A DNA stretch of 64,000 nucleotides. Origin: Mucilaginibacter sp. OK098. Its GTDB lineage: Bacteria; Bacteroidota; Bacteroidia; Sphingobacteriales; Sphingobacteriaceae. A program made the translations under genes and the position numbers. Within the stretch, counting starts at the first letter, position 1. The number at the start of each line of letters is the position of its first letter. The stretch spans positions 1,178,001-1,242,000 of the forward strand of contig NZ_FRCM01000001.1 of the NCBI RefSeq assembly GCF_900142915.1. The letters run 5' to 3'. A model generated the notes under the pieces. That model saw only the letters and a list, made by a program, of their open reading frames with translations. It made no database searches and was not told the origin of the DNA. Positions 23,428 through 32,055 of this stretch are shown piece after piece.

Positions 23428-24417
23428 TTAACCACCAATAGTGGCCATTGATTCATGCACACCCAGGCTTCCCGCCCTTTGGTGTTCAGCTTCCCACCCA
23501 TCCTTTGGCCTGGTGTTAAAAGTGTTCAATAGCATCTGTTTTAAATCGTCCTCATTAATCCCAAGTCGTAATTGATCTTTAATATTCATTACGCCATTGT
23601 CATACAGGCAGGTCTTTAATTCACCTTCGGGTGTAATACGGATCCGGTTACAGCTTCCGCAAAATGTACGCGAATAAGCTGCAATTATCCCAACGCTCCC
23701 TTTATACCCCGGAATCTTGTAATTGTATGATGTTGAATACTGTGTGTCATCAAGCTTTCTGATCTCAGTATAGGCAGCCTTTATCTCATCCAATATCCGC
23801 ACATAATCCCATTTTAAACCAGTATAAACATGGCCATCGCCATTAAAAGGCATCTCTTCTATAAATCGCACACTAACGGGTAAGTCCTTGGTAAGCTCAA
23901 CCAATGGAATAATGTCCTGCGTATTTTTGCCATCCATCACAACAGCGTTTATCTTAACCTCTATATCGTGCTTCAGCAGTTCGTCCATTGTGGCCATTAC
24001 ATTTGCGAATTCGTCCCGTTTGGTAATACTAAAAAAGCGACCGGCATCCAATGTATCCAAACTGAGGTTTACTGAACTCACCCCTATTCTTTTTAAATCA
24101 GCTACATATGGCGCGGTTAAAACGCCATTGGTAGTTAAAGTAAGTTCCTTTAGCCCCTGCAGTTCGGATAGCGCGGTTAAAAACTTCATAATATCCTTGC
24201 GCACAAATGGCTCGCCACCGGTTATCCTTATTTTTTCGATCCCCATTTTCACCAGTAGAGAGCAGCTTTGCAGCATTTCTTCATAGGTCATGAGCTGCTT
24301 ACGCGACAGCCAGTTCAAGCCATCCTCGGGCATACAATAAAAACAACGCAGGTTGCACCTGTCTGTTACCGCAAGCCGCAGGTAATTAATTTTCCGTCCG
24401 TGATTATCTGTTAACAA
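23428..24417 (-). CDS. moaA: GTP 3',8-cyclase MoaA, radical SAM (TTG start)
   Basis: 329 residues. Radical SAM cluster Cys21-x3-Cys25-x2-Cys28 (TDRCNLRCFYCMPEDG), second cluster in FCGSCNRIR...LKTCLY, and the conserved C-terminal Gly-Gly tail. Catalyses the first step of molybdopterin synthesis. The N-terminus MLTDNHGRK matches the family but is read from TTG at 24417; an in-frame TAG lies immediately upstream and there is no ATG. Head gene of the moaA-moeA-moaC-mobA-moeB operon. Confidence 0.94.
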   Translation of the reverse strand: MLTDNHGRKINYLRLAVTDRCNLRCFYCMPEDGLNWLSRKQLMTYEEMLQSCSLLVKMGIEKIRITGGEPFVRKDIMKFLTALSELQGLKELTLTTNGVLTAPYVADLKRIGVSSVNLSLDTLDAGRFFSITKRDEFANVMATMDELLKHDIEVKINAVVMDGKNTQDIIPLVELTKDLPVSVRFIEEMPFNGDGHVYTGLKWDYVRILDEIKAAYTEIRKLDDTQYSTSYNYKIPGYKGSVGIIAAYSRTFCGSCNRIRITPEGELKTCLYDNGVMNIKDQLRLGINEDDLKQMLLNTFNTRPKDGWEAEHQRAGSLGVHESMATIGG

Positions 24418-24642
24418 CTATCTTATTCCTTATAAATTTAAAAACAAAGCGGCAATTATACCAATTTGATCTTGCCTTTGTAAAGGTAAATAATACAAGT
24501 TAGCACAGTGTTTTTTGAATGTACTTTTTATACTATAAATAACACATTATTTACAATCTAATGCGTTAATGAATGGTAATTAATGCCAATATTTACCGTA
24601 TTGACCTATATTTGTTAATAACAACATTTAGTTGGCTTAAGT
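24418..24642. promoter_or_regulatory. divergent control region of moaA and xdhC
   Basis: About 225 bp of A/T-rich DNA. Plus strand: TATATTTG at 24607-24614 matches the Bacteroidota -7 box, 28 bases before the xdhC start; the -33 box is not clear. Minus strand: TTTACA-18-TATAAT (24484 to 24455) looks like an E. coli-type promoter for moaA, which may be chance in AT-rich DNA. Confidence 0.35.
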
Positions 24643-25818
24643 TTGAAAGAATTACAGGACATAGTAAACGCATTTGATAAAGCTGCAAAAGCAGGTAAAC
24701 AAACCGCTTTGGCTACAGTTGTATTGGTTGAGGGTTCATCCTACCGCCGTGCTGGTGCGCGGATGTTGGTTACTGAGGACGGCCAGTTAACCGGGGCAAT
24801 CAGCGGTGGCTGTTTGGAGGGCGACGCCTTGCGCAAGGCCCGTTTAGCCATGGCACAAAACAAGCCCATGCTGGTTACTTATGACACTACTGATGATGAC
24901 GATGCTAAATTTGGCGTTGGCCTCGGGTGCAATGGCATTATCCATATCCTGATTGAGCCACTATTTTCGGAAAGCGAAAATTCGCCGATTAATTTATTCA
25001 AACGTTTTTTGAGCAAAAGGGAGCCTGTGGTACTTATCACCCTTTTCTTTTTAAACAACAGACAAGCGGCTCAACCGGGAACTTGCATGCTGATGGCTGC
25101 AGATGAACATACACAAGGAACAATCCCCGATAATGAAATAAAAGAAGCTTTATTGAGCGATGCAAAGGATGTGTTAAAAAACGGCAATTCTGTAACCAAA
25201 ACTTATGTTTATGGAAATGGATATACTTGTTTTATTGAGCTTTTACAGCCCGCTGTTTCCCTGCTAATTTTTGGCGCAGGTAACGATGCCATCCCTATGG
25301 TTCAATTAGCATCTGTTTTAGGCTGGCATGTAACACTGCTCGATGGCAGGGCCAATTATGCGGTACCGGAACGTTTCCCGCTTGCAAAAAAGATACTTAT
25401 TGCCAAACCAGACCAGGCGTTTTCGCAAATTACATTTGATGAACGAACAGTAGTTGTATTAATGACCCATAACTACAATTATGATATGGCCATGCTGCGC
25501 CAATTATTACCACTTCAACTGCCTTATATGGCGTCGCTTGGCCCCAAAAAGAGGCTGCAACGGATGCTGGATGAGTTGAGAGAAGAAGGAATGAGTATTA
25601 CAACTGAACAATTAAAAAGTATTTACGGGCCCGCCGGTATTGATATCGGATCAGAAAACTCGGATGAAATTGCGCTATCAATAATTGCTGAAATACAGGC
25701 GGTATTAAATAAAAGGGCCGTTAACTCATTGAGAGATAAAAACATTGTACATAACAGGCATCAGCAGCAAGAGATCAGGCAAACTATTCCGGTTGATGAA
25801 ATTAAAACGCTCAATTAA
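24643..25818 (+). CDS. xdhC: XdhC/CoxI-family molybdoenzyme maturation factor (TTG start)
   Basis: 391 residues. XdhC motifs: GSSYRRAGARMLV, GAISGGCLEGD, then a Rossmann-like half with IFGAGNDAIPMV and SLGPKKRLQRML. Family role: binds sulfurated Mo cofactor and loads it into xanthine dehydrogenase/CO dehydrogenase-type hydroxylases. The start is TTG; upstream in-frame TAA at 24619 rules out much extension. The stop TAA is directly followed by the ATG of mocA. No hydroxylase subunits lie in the window. Confidence 0.9.
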   Translation: MKELQDIVNAFDKAAKAGKQTALATVVLVEGSSYRRAGARMLVTEDGQLTGAISGGCLEGDALRKARLAMAQNKPMLVTYDTTDDDDAKFGVGLGCNGIIHILIEPLFSESENSPINLFKRFLSKREPVVLITLFFLNNRQAAQPGTCMLMAADEHTQGTIPDNEIKEALLSDAKDVLKNGNSVTKTYVYGNGYTCFIELLQPAVSLLIFGAGNDAIPMVQLASVLGWHVTLLDGRANYAVPERFPLAKKILIAKPDQAFSQITFDERTVVVLMTHNYNYDMAMLRQLLPLQLPYMASLGPKKRLQRMLDELREEGMSITTEQLKSIYGPAGIDIGSENSDEIALSIIAEIQAVLNKRAVNSLRDKNIVHNRHQQQEIRQTIPVDEIKTLN

Positions 25819-26412
25819 ATGACCGGGATAATCATCCTTGCCGCCGGTTCATCAAGCAGGCTTGGTTCGCCCAAGCAAAACCTTATTTACGAAGGCCAAA
25901 CATTGCTTCAAAGGGCCATAAAAACCGCACAGGGCACAGGTTGCTATCCTATTATTGTTGTATTAGGCGCAAATTTTGAAGTAATACACCCTACAGTTGA
26001 AAACTTACCGGTAACTGTTGTTTATAATAGGGACTGGCAGGAAGGAATGTCATCGTCTATTCGTTTAGGGGTAAGCGAATTGCAGAAAGAACATACTAAA
26101 ATTGATTCTGTCATACTAATGCTCTGCGATCAGCCTTTTGTAGATACAGAGCTACTTAATCAGCTAATATTATCATCTGCCAAAAAGAGTGTAGTTGTAT
26201 GTGCCTATAACAGCGGAGTTGGTCCCCCTGCTTTTTTTGACGGCTATTATTTTCCTGAGCTGCTTTTATTGCAAGGTAATGAAGGTGCAAAAAAGCTGAT
26301 TTTAAAACATGAAGCTCATATTACAACCATCCCATTTCCATTGGGTAATATAGATATCGATACTTTGGATGATTTTGAGCGTTTAAAAAAACAACAGAAC
26401 CATGATTTATAA
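25819..26412 (+). CDS. mocA: molybdenum cofactor cytidylyltransferase-like NTP transferase
   Basis: 197 residues of the MobA/MocA nucleotidyltransferase fold: IILAAGSSSRLGSPKQNL at the N-terminus, MLCDQPFVDTELL with the metal-binding Asp, and a C-terminal DIDTLDDFERL. Pairing with XdhC, zero bases apart, suggests MocA, which makes the cytosine dinucleotide form of molybdopterin used by hydroxylases, rather than another MobA. The last four codons (NHDL) and stop fall inside an inverted repeat. Confidence 0.88.
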   Translation: MTGIIILAAGSSSRLGSPKQNLIYEGQTLLQRAIKTAQGTGCYPIIVVLGANFEVIHPTVENLPVTVVYNRDWQEGMSSSIRLGVSELQKEHTKIDSVILMLCDQPFVDTELLNQLILSSAKKSVVVCAYNSGVGPPAFFDGYYFPELLLLQGNEGAKKLILKHEAHITTIPFPLGNIDIDTLDDFERLKKQQNHDL

Positions 26413-26468
26413 GATTAACCTGATGCCATTTATCATGGCAATCCTTTAATCCTATAAATCATGGTTCA
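26397..26468. repeat. ATGATTTATAAGATTA-word inverted repeat (family H), copy 2
   Basis: GAACCATGATTTATAAGATTAA at its left and TTTAATCCTATAAATCATGGTTC at its right are near-perfect reverse complements. The left arm contains the mocA stop codon. The end of the minus-strand GalM gene follows 8 bases later, so it may terminate both genes. Confidence 0.75.
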
Positions 26469-26476
26469 AAGAAGTT

Positions 26477-27655
26477 TTATTTCACTACCGAGAATTTGTA
26501 GCTAGTTTGAGTTTTATATGTTTCGCCTGGTTTCAGCTCAGTCGACGGAAATTGCGGCTGATTGGGTGAATCAGGAAAATGTTGTGTTTCCATTGCAAAA
26601 CCGGTACGATGCTCGTCCTTTTTACCGCCCCACAAAGTATTACTGCCGTCCATAAAATTCCCGCTATAAAATTGCAGGCCTGGCTCGGTGGTAAATATTT
26701 CCATTTTAATGCCGCTTAAATCGCCCGTCACCGTTGCTATTGATGTAGTAATATCGTGCTTATCCAACACAAAATTATGATCATATCCTTTTCCATTTTT
26801 TAACTGGTCGTCTTTTACTTCTATCCTGCTTCCAATAGCAGTTGGGGCGCTAAAGTCGAAAGGCGTACCTGCTACCGGCACAATTTTACCTGTAGGGATC
26901 AACGTTGTATCAACCGGCGTAAAATTACCGGCTTTTAATTGTACAACATGGTTAAGTATAGTACCGTTGCCAACACCATTAAGGTTAAAATAGCTATGGT
27001 TGGTTAAATTTACAATCGTGTTTTTATCTGTTGTTGCCTCGTAGCTAATCTTAACTGCGTTATCATCAGTAAGCTCATAAGTTACTTTACAATTTAAATT
27101 ACCCGGATACCCTTCTTCCATATCTTTTGATAAATAAGTGAGCGTAATGGTGTGCTCATCCGCTTGTTTGGCATCCCACATAACATCATTAAATCCAACT
27201 TTGCCACCATGTAGCGTATTGGGTTTATTGTTAATAAACAGGTCGTATCTTTTTCCGTCCAATACAAAATGTCCTTTGGCAATTCTGTTACCATAACGGC
27301 CAATGGTAGCACCATAATAATTGGAGAGCGCCTTTTTATAGCCGTCAATATCATCAAACCCAAGGGCAACATCGGTTAATTTACCTGTTTTATCCGGAAC
27401 TAAAAGCCCAATCAAATGTGCTCCGTAATCAGAGATGGCAGCCTGCACGCCATTTTTATTTTTCAACAGGTAAAAATGTGATTGCCTGCCATTAACTGTT
27501 TTTTCAAATCCTTTAGCCGGTGGCAATGATGCCCTAGTTGTACTATCTGTCATAGTGGTGGTAGATGTTTTGTTTGCTGGTTGGTTGCAGGCTGTAAAAT
27601 ATATCATACAGGCAGGCAACAGAATTACTGGTAATTTTTTAAGTCGATGGTTCAT
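26477..27655 (-). CDS. galM: aldose 1-epimerase lipoprotein
   Basis: 392 residues. Signal with lipobox (YFTAC at about residue 23), so periplasmic/outer-membrane. GalM motifs: GATIGRYGNRIAKG, NTLHGGKVGFNDVMW (active His), NHSYFNLNGVG (second His), GYDHNFVLDK and the catalytic Glu in GFAMETQHFPDSPNQP. Interconverts alpha and beta sugars. Followed upstream by two glycoside hydrolases on the same strand, 42 bp away, so a sugar-processing operon. Confidence 0.92.
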   Translation of the reverse strand: MNHRLKKLPVILLPACMIYFTACNQPANKTSTTTMTDSTTRASLPPAKGFEKTVNGRQSHFYLLKNKNGVQAAISDYGAHLIGLLVPDKTGKLTDVALGFDDIDGYKKALSNYYGATIGRYGNRIAKGHFVLDGKRYDLFINNKPNTLHGGKVGFNDVMWDAKQADEHTITLTYLSKDMEEGYPGNLNCKVTYELTDDNAVKISYEATTDKNTIVNLTNHSYFNLNGVGNGTILNHVVQLKAGNFTPVDTTLIPTGKIVPVAGTPFDFSAPTAIGSRIEVKDDQLKNGKGYDHNFVLDKHDITTSIATVTGDLSGIKMEIFTTEPGLQFYSGNFMDGSNTLWGGKKDEHRTGFAMETQHFPDSPNQPQFPSTELKPGETYKTQTSYKFSVVK

Positions 27656-27697
27656 AAAATGGCTAATTTAATAAATTGGTTTATTCAGTTGTTATAG

Positions 27698-28762
27698 TTA
27701 TTTACCGTTTAATTGCCTAATCAAATCAACTTCTTCCTGTTTAAATGGCTTTCCATCTTTACGAAAAATATCATGGAACCATATTTTTGGCTCGGCGCCA
27801 TCAGGCATTGGGGTATCCCAGGCATAAATAGTATTTGTTTTACCACTAACAAAGCCCCAGTTTATTGCACCTGCGTTTTCTTTTTTAAGCATCGGCATGG
27901 TGTTTTCAAAAGTGCTGTTGCGCGGGCGGGCCATATATTCTGTACATATTAAAGGGCGGCCGTTCAATTTTAACAATTTCACCACACGTTCATGCAATTC
28001 GGGCGAATCATAGCAATGGTAAGTTATTACATCAGAGTTTTGAAGCTGTATTTTATTAAGCGCTACCAAATCCCAGTTCCACATCCCGGAGCTAACCGGC
28101 TGGTCGGGGTTTATTGCATGTGCCCAGGCAAACACCTGCGGCAAAAGCCTCGATGCTATTTTATTTTTATCGCCATTACCTGGTTCGTTATAAAGGTCCC
28201 ACAATAAAATTCGTTTATCGTGTTTAAATGAAGTTAGTATATCATCAACATAAGCTTTCAACGCTAAAAAATCTGTCGGTTTGGTTAATGGCCTTCCCGG
28301 GTCTTGCATCCAGCCTGAATTATGGATGCCTGGTTTCGGATCGGGTTGTTTGCCGGGTTTGGCGTTGGGGTTCCAACAATCATCAAAAAACACAAAAATG
28401 GTTTGAATATGGTGCTTATCTGCAATGGCTAAATATTTGTTAATTCGCGATTTAAAACCTTTTGGGTCTTCCTTCCATACTACACTGTGTAAAAATACCC
28501 GCATGGCGTTAAAGCCAATCCCTTCTGCGTATCCTAACTCCCGGTCAATGGTTTCAGGATCAAAAGTATCGGCCTGCCACATCTCCAGTTGGTTAATGGC
28601 AGTGCTTGGCGAAAAATTAGCGCCGTTTATCCACTTATGCTGCGCATACCAGGCATTTGCTTTTCCGGCAGACCATACGCCCGGTACTGCTTTTTTTTGA
28701 GCGATAACTGCAGATGAAATGGTTAACAGTAACCCGATTGCAAATAGATTTTTAAATCTCAT
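27698..28762 (-). CDS. GH5-like clan A glycoside hydrolase
   Basis: 354 residues with a signal peptide (MRFKNLFAIGLLLTISSAVIAQ). TIM-barrel glycosidase of clan GH-A: acid/base Glu in LWDLYNEPGNGD and probable nucleophile Glu in PLICTEYMARP. Often annotated as 1,4-beta-xylanase or cellulase, but that is not set by sequence. Located between GalM and GH43 on the minus strand, with short gaps (42 and 22 bp), so probably co-transcribed and exported to act on a plant-type polysaccharide. Confidence 0.83.
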   Translation of the reverse strand: MRFKNLFAIGLLLTISSAVIAQKKAVPGVWSAGKANAWYAQHKWINGANFSPSTAINQLEMWQADTFDPETIDRELGYAEGIGFNAMRVFLHSVVWKEDPKGFKSRINKYLAIADKHHIQTIFVFFDDCWNPNAKPGKQPDPKPGIHNSGWMQDPGRPLTKPTDFLALKAYVDDILTSFKHDKRILLWDLYNEPGNGDKNKIASRLLPQVFAWAHAINPDQPVSSGMWNWDLVALNKIQLQNSDVITYHCYDSPELHERVVKLLKLNGRPLICTEYMARPRNSTFENTMPMLKKENAGAINWGFVSGKTNTIYAWDTPMPDGAEPKIWFHDIFRKDGKPFKQEEVDLIRQLNGK

Positions 28763-28784
28763 ATGTATAATTGTTTCCTATTCC

Positions 28785-29825
28785 TTATTGTGATGGTGTC
28801 TTCAAATAAACGCCTTCCTTAACCGGTGTCCCGAAATTTGGCGATCCGTCTTTATTCCATGTAAATTGTTGCATTCTTGGCGACCGTTCTTTACCGCAAC
28901 CCTGTCCGGCTTGAGAATTGGCATGGTACAGGATCCAGTCCTCTTTTCCATCTGCCGATTTAAAAAACGAGTTATGCCCGGGCGCGTACACACCATTTTG
29001 TGGCGATTGCTTAAAAACAGGAACAGCCGATTTTGTCCATGAAGCAGAATCGAGCAGGTTTTTATTTGCTGATGTGCTTAACATCCCCAACGCATAATAA
29101 TCTGTCCAGCATCCGCTTGCAGAGTAAACCAAAAACAGCTTGTCTTTATGTTTCAACATCTCCGGACCTTCGTTCACATTTACGTGTGGCGGATTACTGT
29201 TAGCGCCCAAATCGCCGTATTTTTCCCAATCATACTTGGGGCTTGAGATCTTAACACGCTTACTGCCAACAGTCCATGGATCTTTTAACTGCGCGATATA
29301 AATATTCTGCTGAACATTTTCATCGCCTTCCCACCCAGCCCATATTAAATACAGCTTGCCTTTATTTTCAAATACGGATGCATCGATGGCCCATTTATCA
29401 GTTGTATCACTTAACTTTCCTTTAAATACCCATTCACCTTGTAATGGATCAGCAGCTGAATTTTCAAGTACATACAGCCGGTGGTTATTATTGCTGCCAT
29501 CATCAGCGGCAAAGTACATATACCATTTATTGTTGATAAAATGCAGCTCAGGCGCCCAAAGTTCCTTTGAATAGGTTGTATTAAGTGGCGGCATCCAAAC
29601 CGTTTTATTTTGTGCCGATTTCAGATCAGCCATATTTTTGGTTTTATATAAAACAAGCCGGTCGCCCGTTGAATTGGTGTAGTAATAATACCCGGCATGG
29701 TAAATAACCCATGGATCAGCACCTGATGGCAATAAAGGGTTAGTAAACTCTTTTTTAGGAATAGGTTGAGCCAACGCAGAATTAAAAAATAAAACTGTTA
29801 AAAATACATTTAAAAGTTGTTTCAT
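28785..29825 (-). CDS. glycoside hydrolase family 43
   Basis: 346 residues with a signal peptide (MKQLLNVFLTVLFFNSALAQ). Five-bladed propeller glycosidase of GH43; the three acids are visible in SGADPWVIYHAGYYYY (Asp base), KWAIDASVF (Asp), and NVNEGPEMLKHK (Glu acid). Family activities include arabinofuranosidase and xylosidase. First gene of the GH43-GH5-GalM set. Substrate is likely an arabinoside or xyloside; this is inference. Confidence 0.87.
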   Translation of the reverse strand: MKQLLNVFLTVLFFNSALAQPIPKKEFTNPLLPSGADPWVIYHAGYYYYTNSTGDRLVLYKTKNMADLKSAQNKTVWMPPLNTTYSKELWAPELHFINNKWYMYFAADDGSNNNHRLYVLENSAADPLQGEWVFKGKLSDTTDKWAIDASVFENKGKLYLIWAGWEGDENVQQNIYIAQLKDPWTVGSKRVKISSPKYDWEKYGDLGANSNPPHVNVNEGPEMLKHKDKLFLVYSASGCWTDYYALGMLSTSANKNLLDSASWTKSAVPVFKQSPQNGVYAPGHNSFFKSADGKEDWILYHANSQAGQGCGKERSPRMQQFTWNKDGSPNFGTPVKEGVYLKTPSQ

Positions 29826-29924
29826 AAATATAACCAGGTGCTATAATTTGGTCTTGAAATTCAGGGTTTGAGATTTAAAGGTAGTTTTTATTTTTATAAA
29901 TGCGATAAATTTTGAATTTTCTGC

Positions 29925-30794
29925 CTAAAAATCCAACTCGCCAAGCTCAACTACTGCCGTATCGCAAATATACGTTGGCACAATGCCTGTTGAGGTTATC
30001 CTGTTTTCGGCATCCTTTGGCAGCGTATTGCCCGATAGTACGAGTACTGTATCCAAACCAAATTTATTACCGCCTAAAATATCAGTTTGCAGGGTATCGC
30101 CTACCATCACTATCTGCTGTTTGCTTATGGAGCGATATTCGCGGATCAGGTCATAAGCGAACATAAACATTTGTGAATCAGGCTTACCAAACCTGATGAA
30201 TTGCTTACCAATTATACTTTCAATCATTGCTGCAATACCGCCTATTGCAATGCCAACATCACTTAATGATACCGGGTAAGCCTTATCAGTATTGGCAACT
30301 ATAACCGGGATAGTTCTTTTACGCAGAATGTTAACTGTTTTATTCAGATCATCGCACCAGTTAAAACCTTCATCGTCTAAAAAAACCATGGCGTTAACTT
30401 TATCAATATTATCCATAGTAATTTCATTAACGGGTAAGGTATGCAAGCCGGAGCTGTCAATATAATGTGAGGATTCGGGGGTTCCTAAAAATGCAACAAT
30501 TCCATCATCAACTTTAAGGTCGAGGTACTCTTTGGTAAGCATCCCTGACGAAATAATGCGATCATGAGTAATATGTTTTAAGCCGCTCCTGTGGTAGCTT
30601 TCGGCCAGTTGTACCGGGCTTCGGGAGGCATCATTGGTAACAATGTAATATTCCTTTCCCTGTGCTTCAAGGTATTCAAACGTTTTTTGAATGCCCGGCA
30701 CCAGCCCCTGGTAGGTTTTCAGTACACCAAATGCATCAAAAAATATAACATCATATTTATCAATTATGGATTTAAAATTTTCAATGCGTTTCAT
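29925..30794 (-). CDS. HAD-superfamily subclass IIA hydrolase
   Basis: 289 residues with a HAD core: motif I FFDAFGVLK (Asp but the second Asp replaced by Ala-Phe-Gly), then VTNDASRSP (motif II-like) and VMVGDTLQTDILGGNKFGLDTVLVLSG (motif IV, IIA cap class). Predicted cytoplasmic phosphatase. Motif I is normally DxDGV/DLDGT; the F-D-A-F-G form is common in TIGR01459-type members. It sits 150 bp downstream of the kinase and GS-like genes, across a word repeat. Confidence 0.83.
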   Translation of the reverse strand: MKRIENFKSIIDKYDVIFFDAFGVLKTYQGLVPGIQKTFEYLEAQGKEYYIVTNDASRSPVQLAESYHRSGLKHITHDRIISSGMLTKEYLDLKVDDGIVAFLGTPESSHYIDSSGLHTLPVNEITMDNIDKVNAMVFLDDEGFNWCDDLNKTVNILRKRTIPVIVANTDKAYPVSLSDVGIAIGGIAAMIESIIGKQFIRFGKPDSQMFMFAYDLIREYRSISKQQIVMVGDTLQTDILGGNKFGLDTVLVLSGNTLPKDAENRITSTGIVPTYICDTAVVELGELDF

Positions 30795-30804
30795 GTGTGT
30801 GTTT

Positions 30805-30943
30805 GGTTGATTAAGTTAGATTGGGTTGATTATGTTGATTGAGTTACAAAGATTGCTTTGAGTAAATTAATTAAATTCTTTTTCTTTCGGACTTTGCTGA
30901 CTTTCGGACTAACTTAATCAACTTACTCTAACTTAATCAACTA
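30805..30943. repeat. TTAATCAAC-word inverted repeat (family A), between HAD and kinase genes
   Basis: Left arm 30805-30845 (ggttgattaagttaga, ttgattatgttgatt) and right arm 30911-30943 (aacttaatcaacttac, aacttaatcaac) are reverse complementary word runs. The right arm ends two bases before the kinase stop codon. The centre has no ORF. Confidence 0.7.
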
Positions 30944-30945
30944 AA

Positions 30946-32049
30946 CTATTTCAGCCCCAGCGCTTCGATAATTTTCTCCGCATCAAAGTCCCTGTCTACC
31001 GATGGCAGGTAGATCTCAAATGCTTCGGATTGTAGCTTACTGGCATATTGTTCGTTAAAGAAATGCTTGCCGTCTTTTATCACGTAATTCAATATAAAAA
31101 AGCGATAGGCCTCTTTTAAAAAGCGGATCTCGTCGGCCGTTATGGGGTTTACTTTATGATACTCCTTTAAAAACAGGATAAACCTGTCTTCCATCATGGT
31201 GGTTATCACATAGCTGAATACGGTACGATCGCCCCTGTCTGAGCATACCCGGCTAAAAAAGTAAAAATCAAGGATCCGGTAGCTCATCCTGAACCAGTCG
31301 TAATCCCAGCGGGAATAAAGTTCAAGATCAGGAGTGACTGAAAAGTTGCCAATGTTCCAGTCAATAAAAACAGGAATGATCTCGAACGAGCTCATATTAT
31401 ATTTCGATCTGTTTTTTAGAAACAGATCGCAATGGTATTTCAAAAAATCAACCTGCATGGCCGATCCAAACTGCTTTTCATCAGTTTCTAACTCCTTCTG
31501 CAATAAAAAAATATCGGTGCGGAGGGTCTTTGATGACTTTGGCAACACATTTTTTGTTCTTGAACAAGCTTTATGAAAACGACCTACCTGCTGTCCAAGT
31601 TTCATAATATGATGCTCTTCCAACCGCCTCGGCAAGCGCTCCAGTATGCGGGTTGGATTATAGAACACCACCCAGGCATCAGTTTTACCCTGTTTATGAC
31701 GATAGATATAGACCCTGTTATTTTTTAATAACGATTTTGCCAGCAGGTTTTCAAACGGATAAAGCAAGTTGTTTGATAAGCTGTGGATAATGCGGTGATC
31801 TTCCTTAAAATGCTCGTATTTACCAAAATAGGATAGCTTGGCAATAATAATATCATCATCATGAAACGTGATCCTAAACACATGGTTTGTTGAAACCATT
31901 GCACTGATATCCTCAATTTCCTTTATTGATTTTGATGCGTCATACCCTTCCCAGGCTTTCTGCAGAATAAAGTTATAGTCAAGTTTTGTAAATGCCTTTG
32001 CTTTCGATTTAATAGGTTGCTCAAGCTCGGCAATATGTATGGTACTCAT
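30946..32049 (-). CDS. APH-fold phosphotransferase-like protein
   Basis: 367 residues, cytoplasmic. C-lobe holds a Brenner-like catalytic loop VFIDWNIGNFS (Asp-x4-Asn, first His replaced by Ile) followed by SRWDYDWFRM, which would give the metal-binding acid. The N-lobe has strands with FRITFHDDDIIIAKLSY (likely Lys of ATP binding). This is the aminoglycoside/choline/homoserine kinase fold, but no family is diagnosed. Stop of the GS-like gene is 6 bp upstream, so these two form an operon. Substrate unknown. Confidence 0.72.
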   Translation of the reverse strand: MSTIHIAELEQPIKSKAKAFTKLDYNFILQKAWEGYDASKSIKEIEDISAMVSTNHVFRITFHDDDIIIAKLSYFGKYEHFKEDHRIIHSLSNNLLYPFENLLAKSLLKNNRVYIYRHKQGKTDAWVVFYNPTRILERLPRRLEEHHIMKLGQQVGRFHKACSRTKNVLPKSSKTLRTDIFLLQKELETDEKQFGSAMQVDFLKYHCDLFLKNRSKYNMSSFEIIPVFIDWNIGNFSVTPDLELYSRWDYDWFRMSYRILDFYFFSRVCSDRGDRTVFSYVITTMMEDRFILFLKEYHKVNPITADEIRFLKEAYRFFILNYVIKDGKHFFNEQYASKLQSEAFEIYLPSVDRDFDAEKIIEALGLK

Positions 32050-32055
32050 TATTAG

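Noticed and set aside
24455..24484. E. coli-type sigma-70 promoter as sure moaA promoter
   Set aside because: TTTACA-18-TATAAT in A/T-rich DNA is plausible but this phylum mainly uses TTTG/TAnnTTTG boxes; kept only as a weak candidate.
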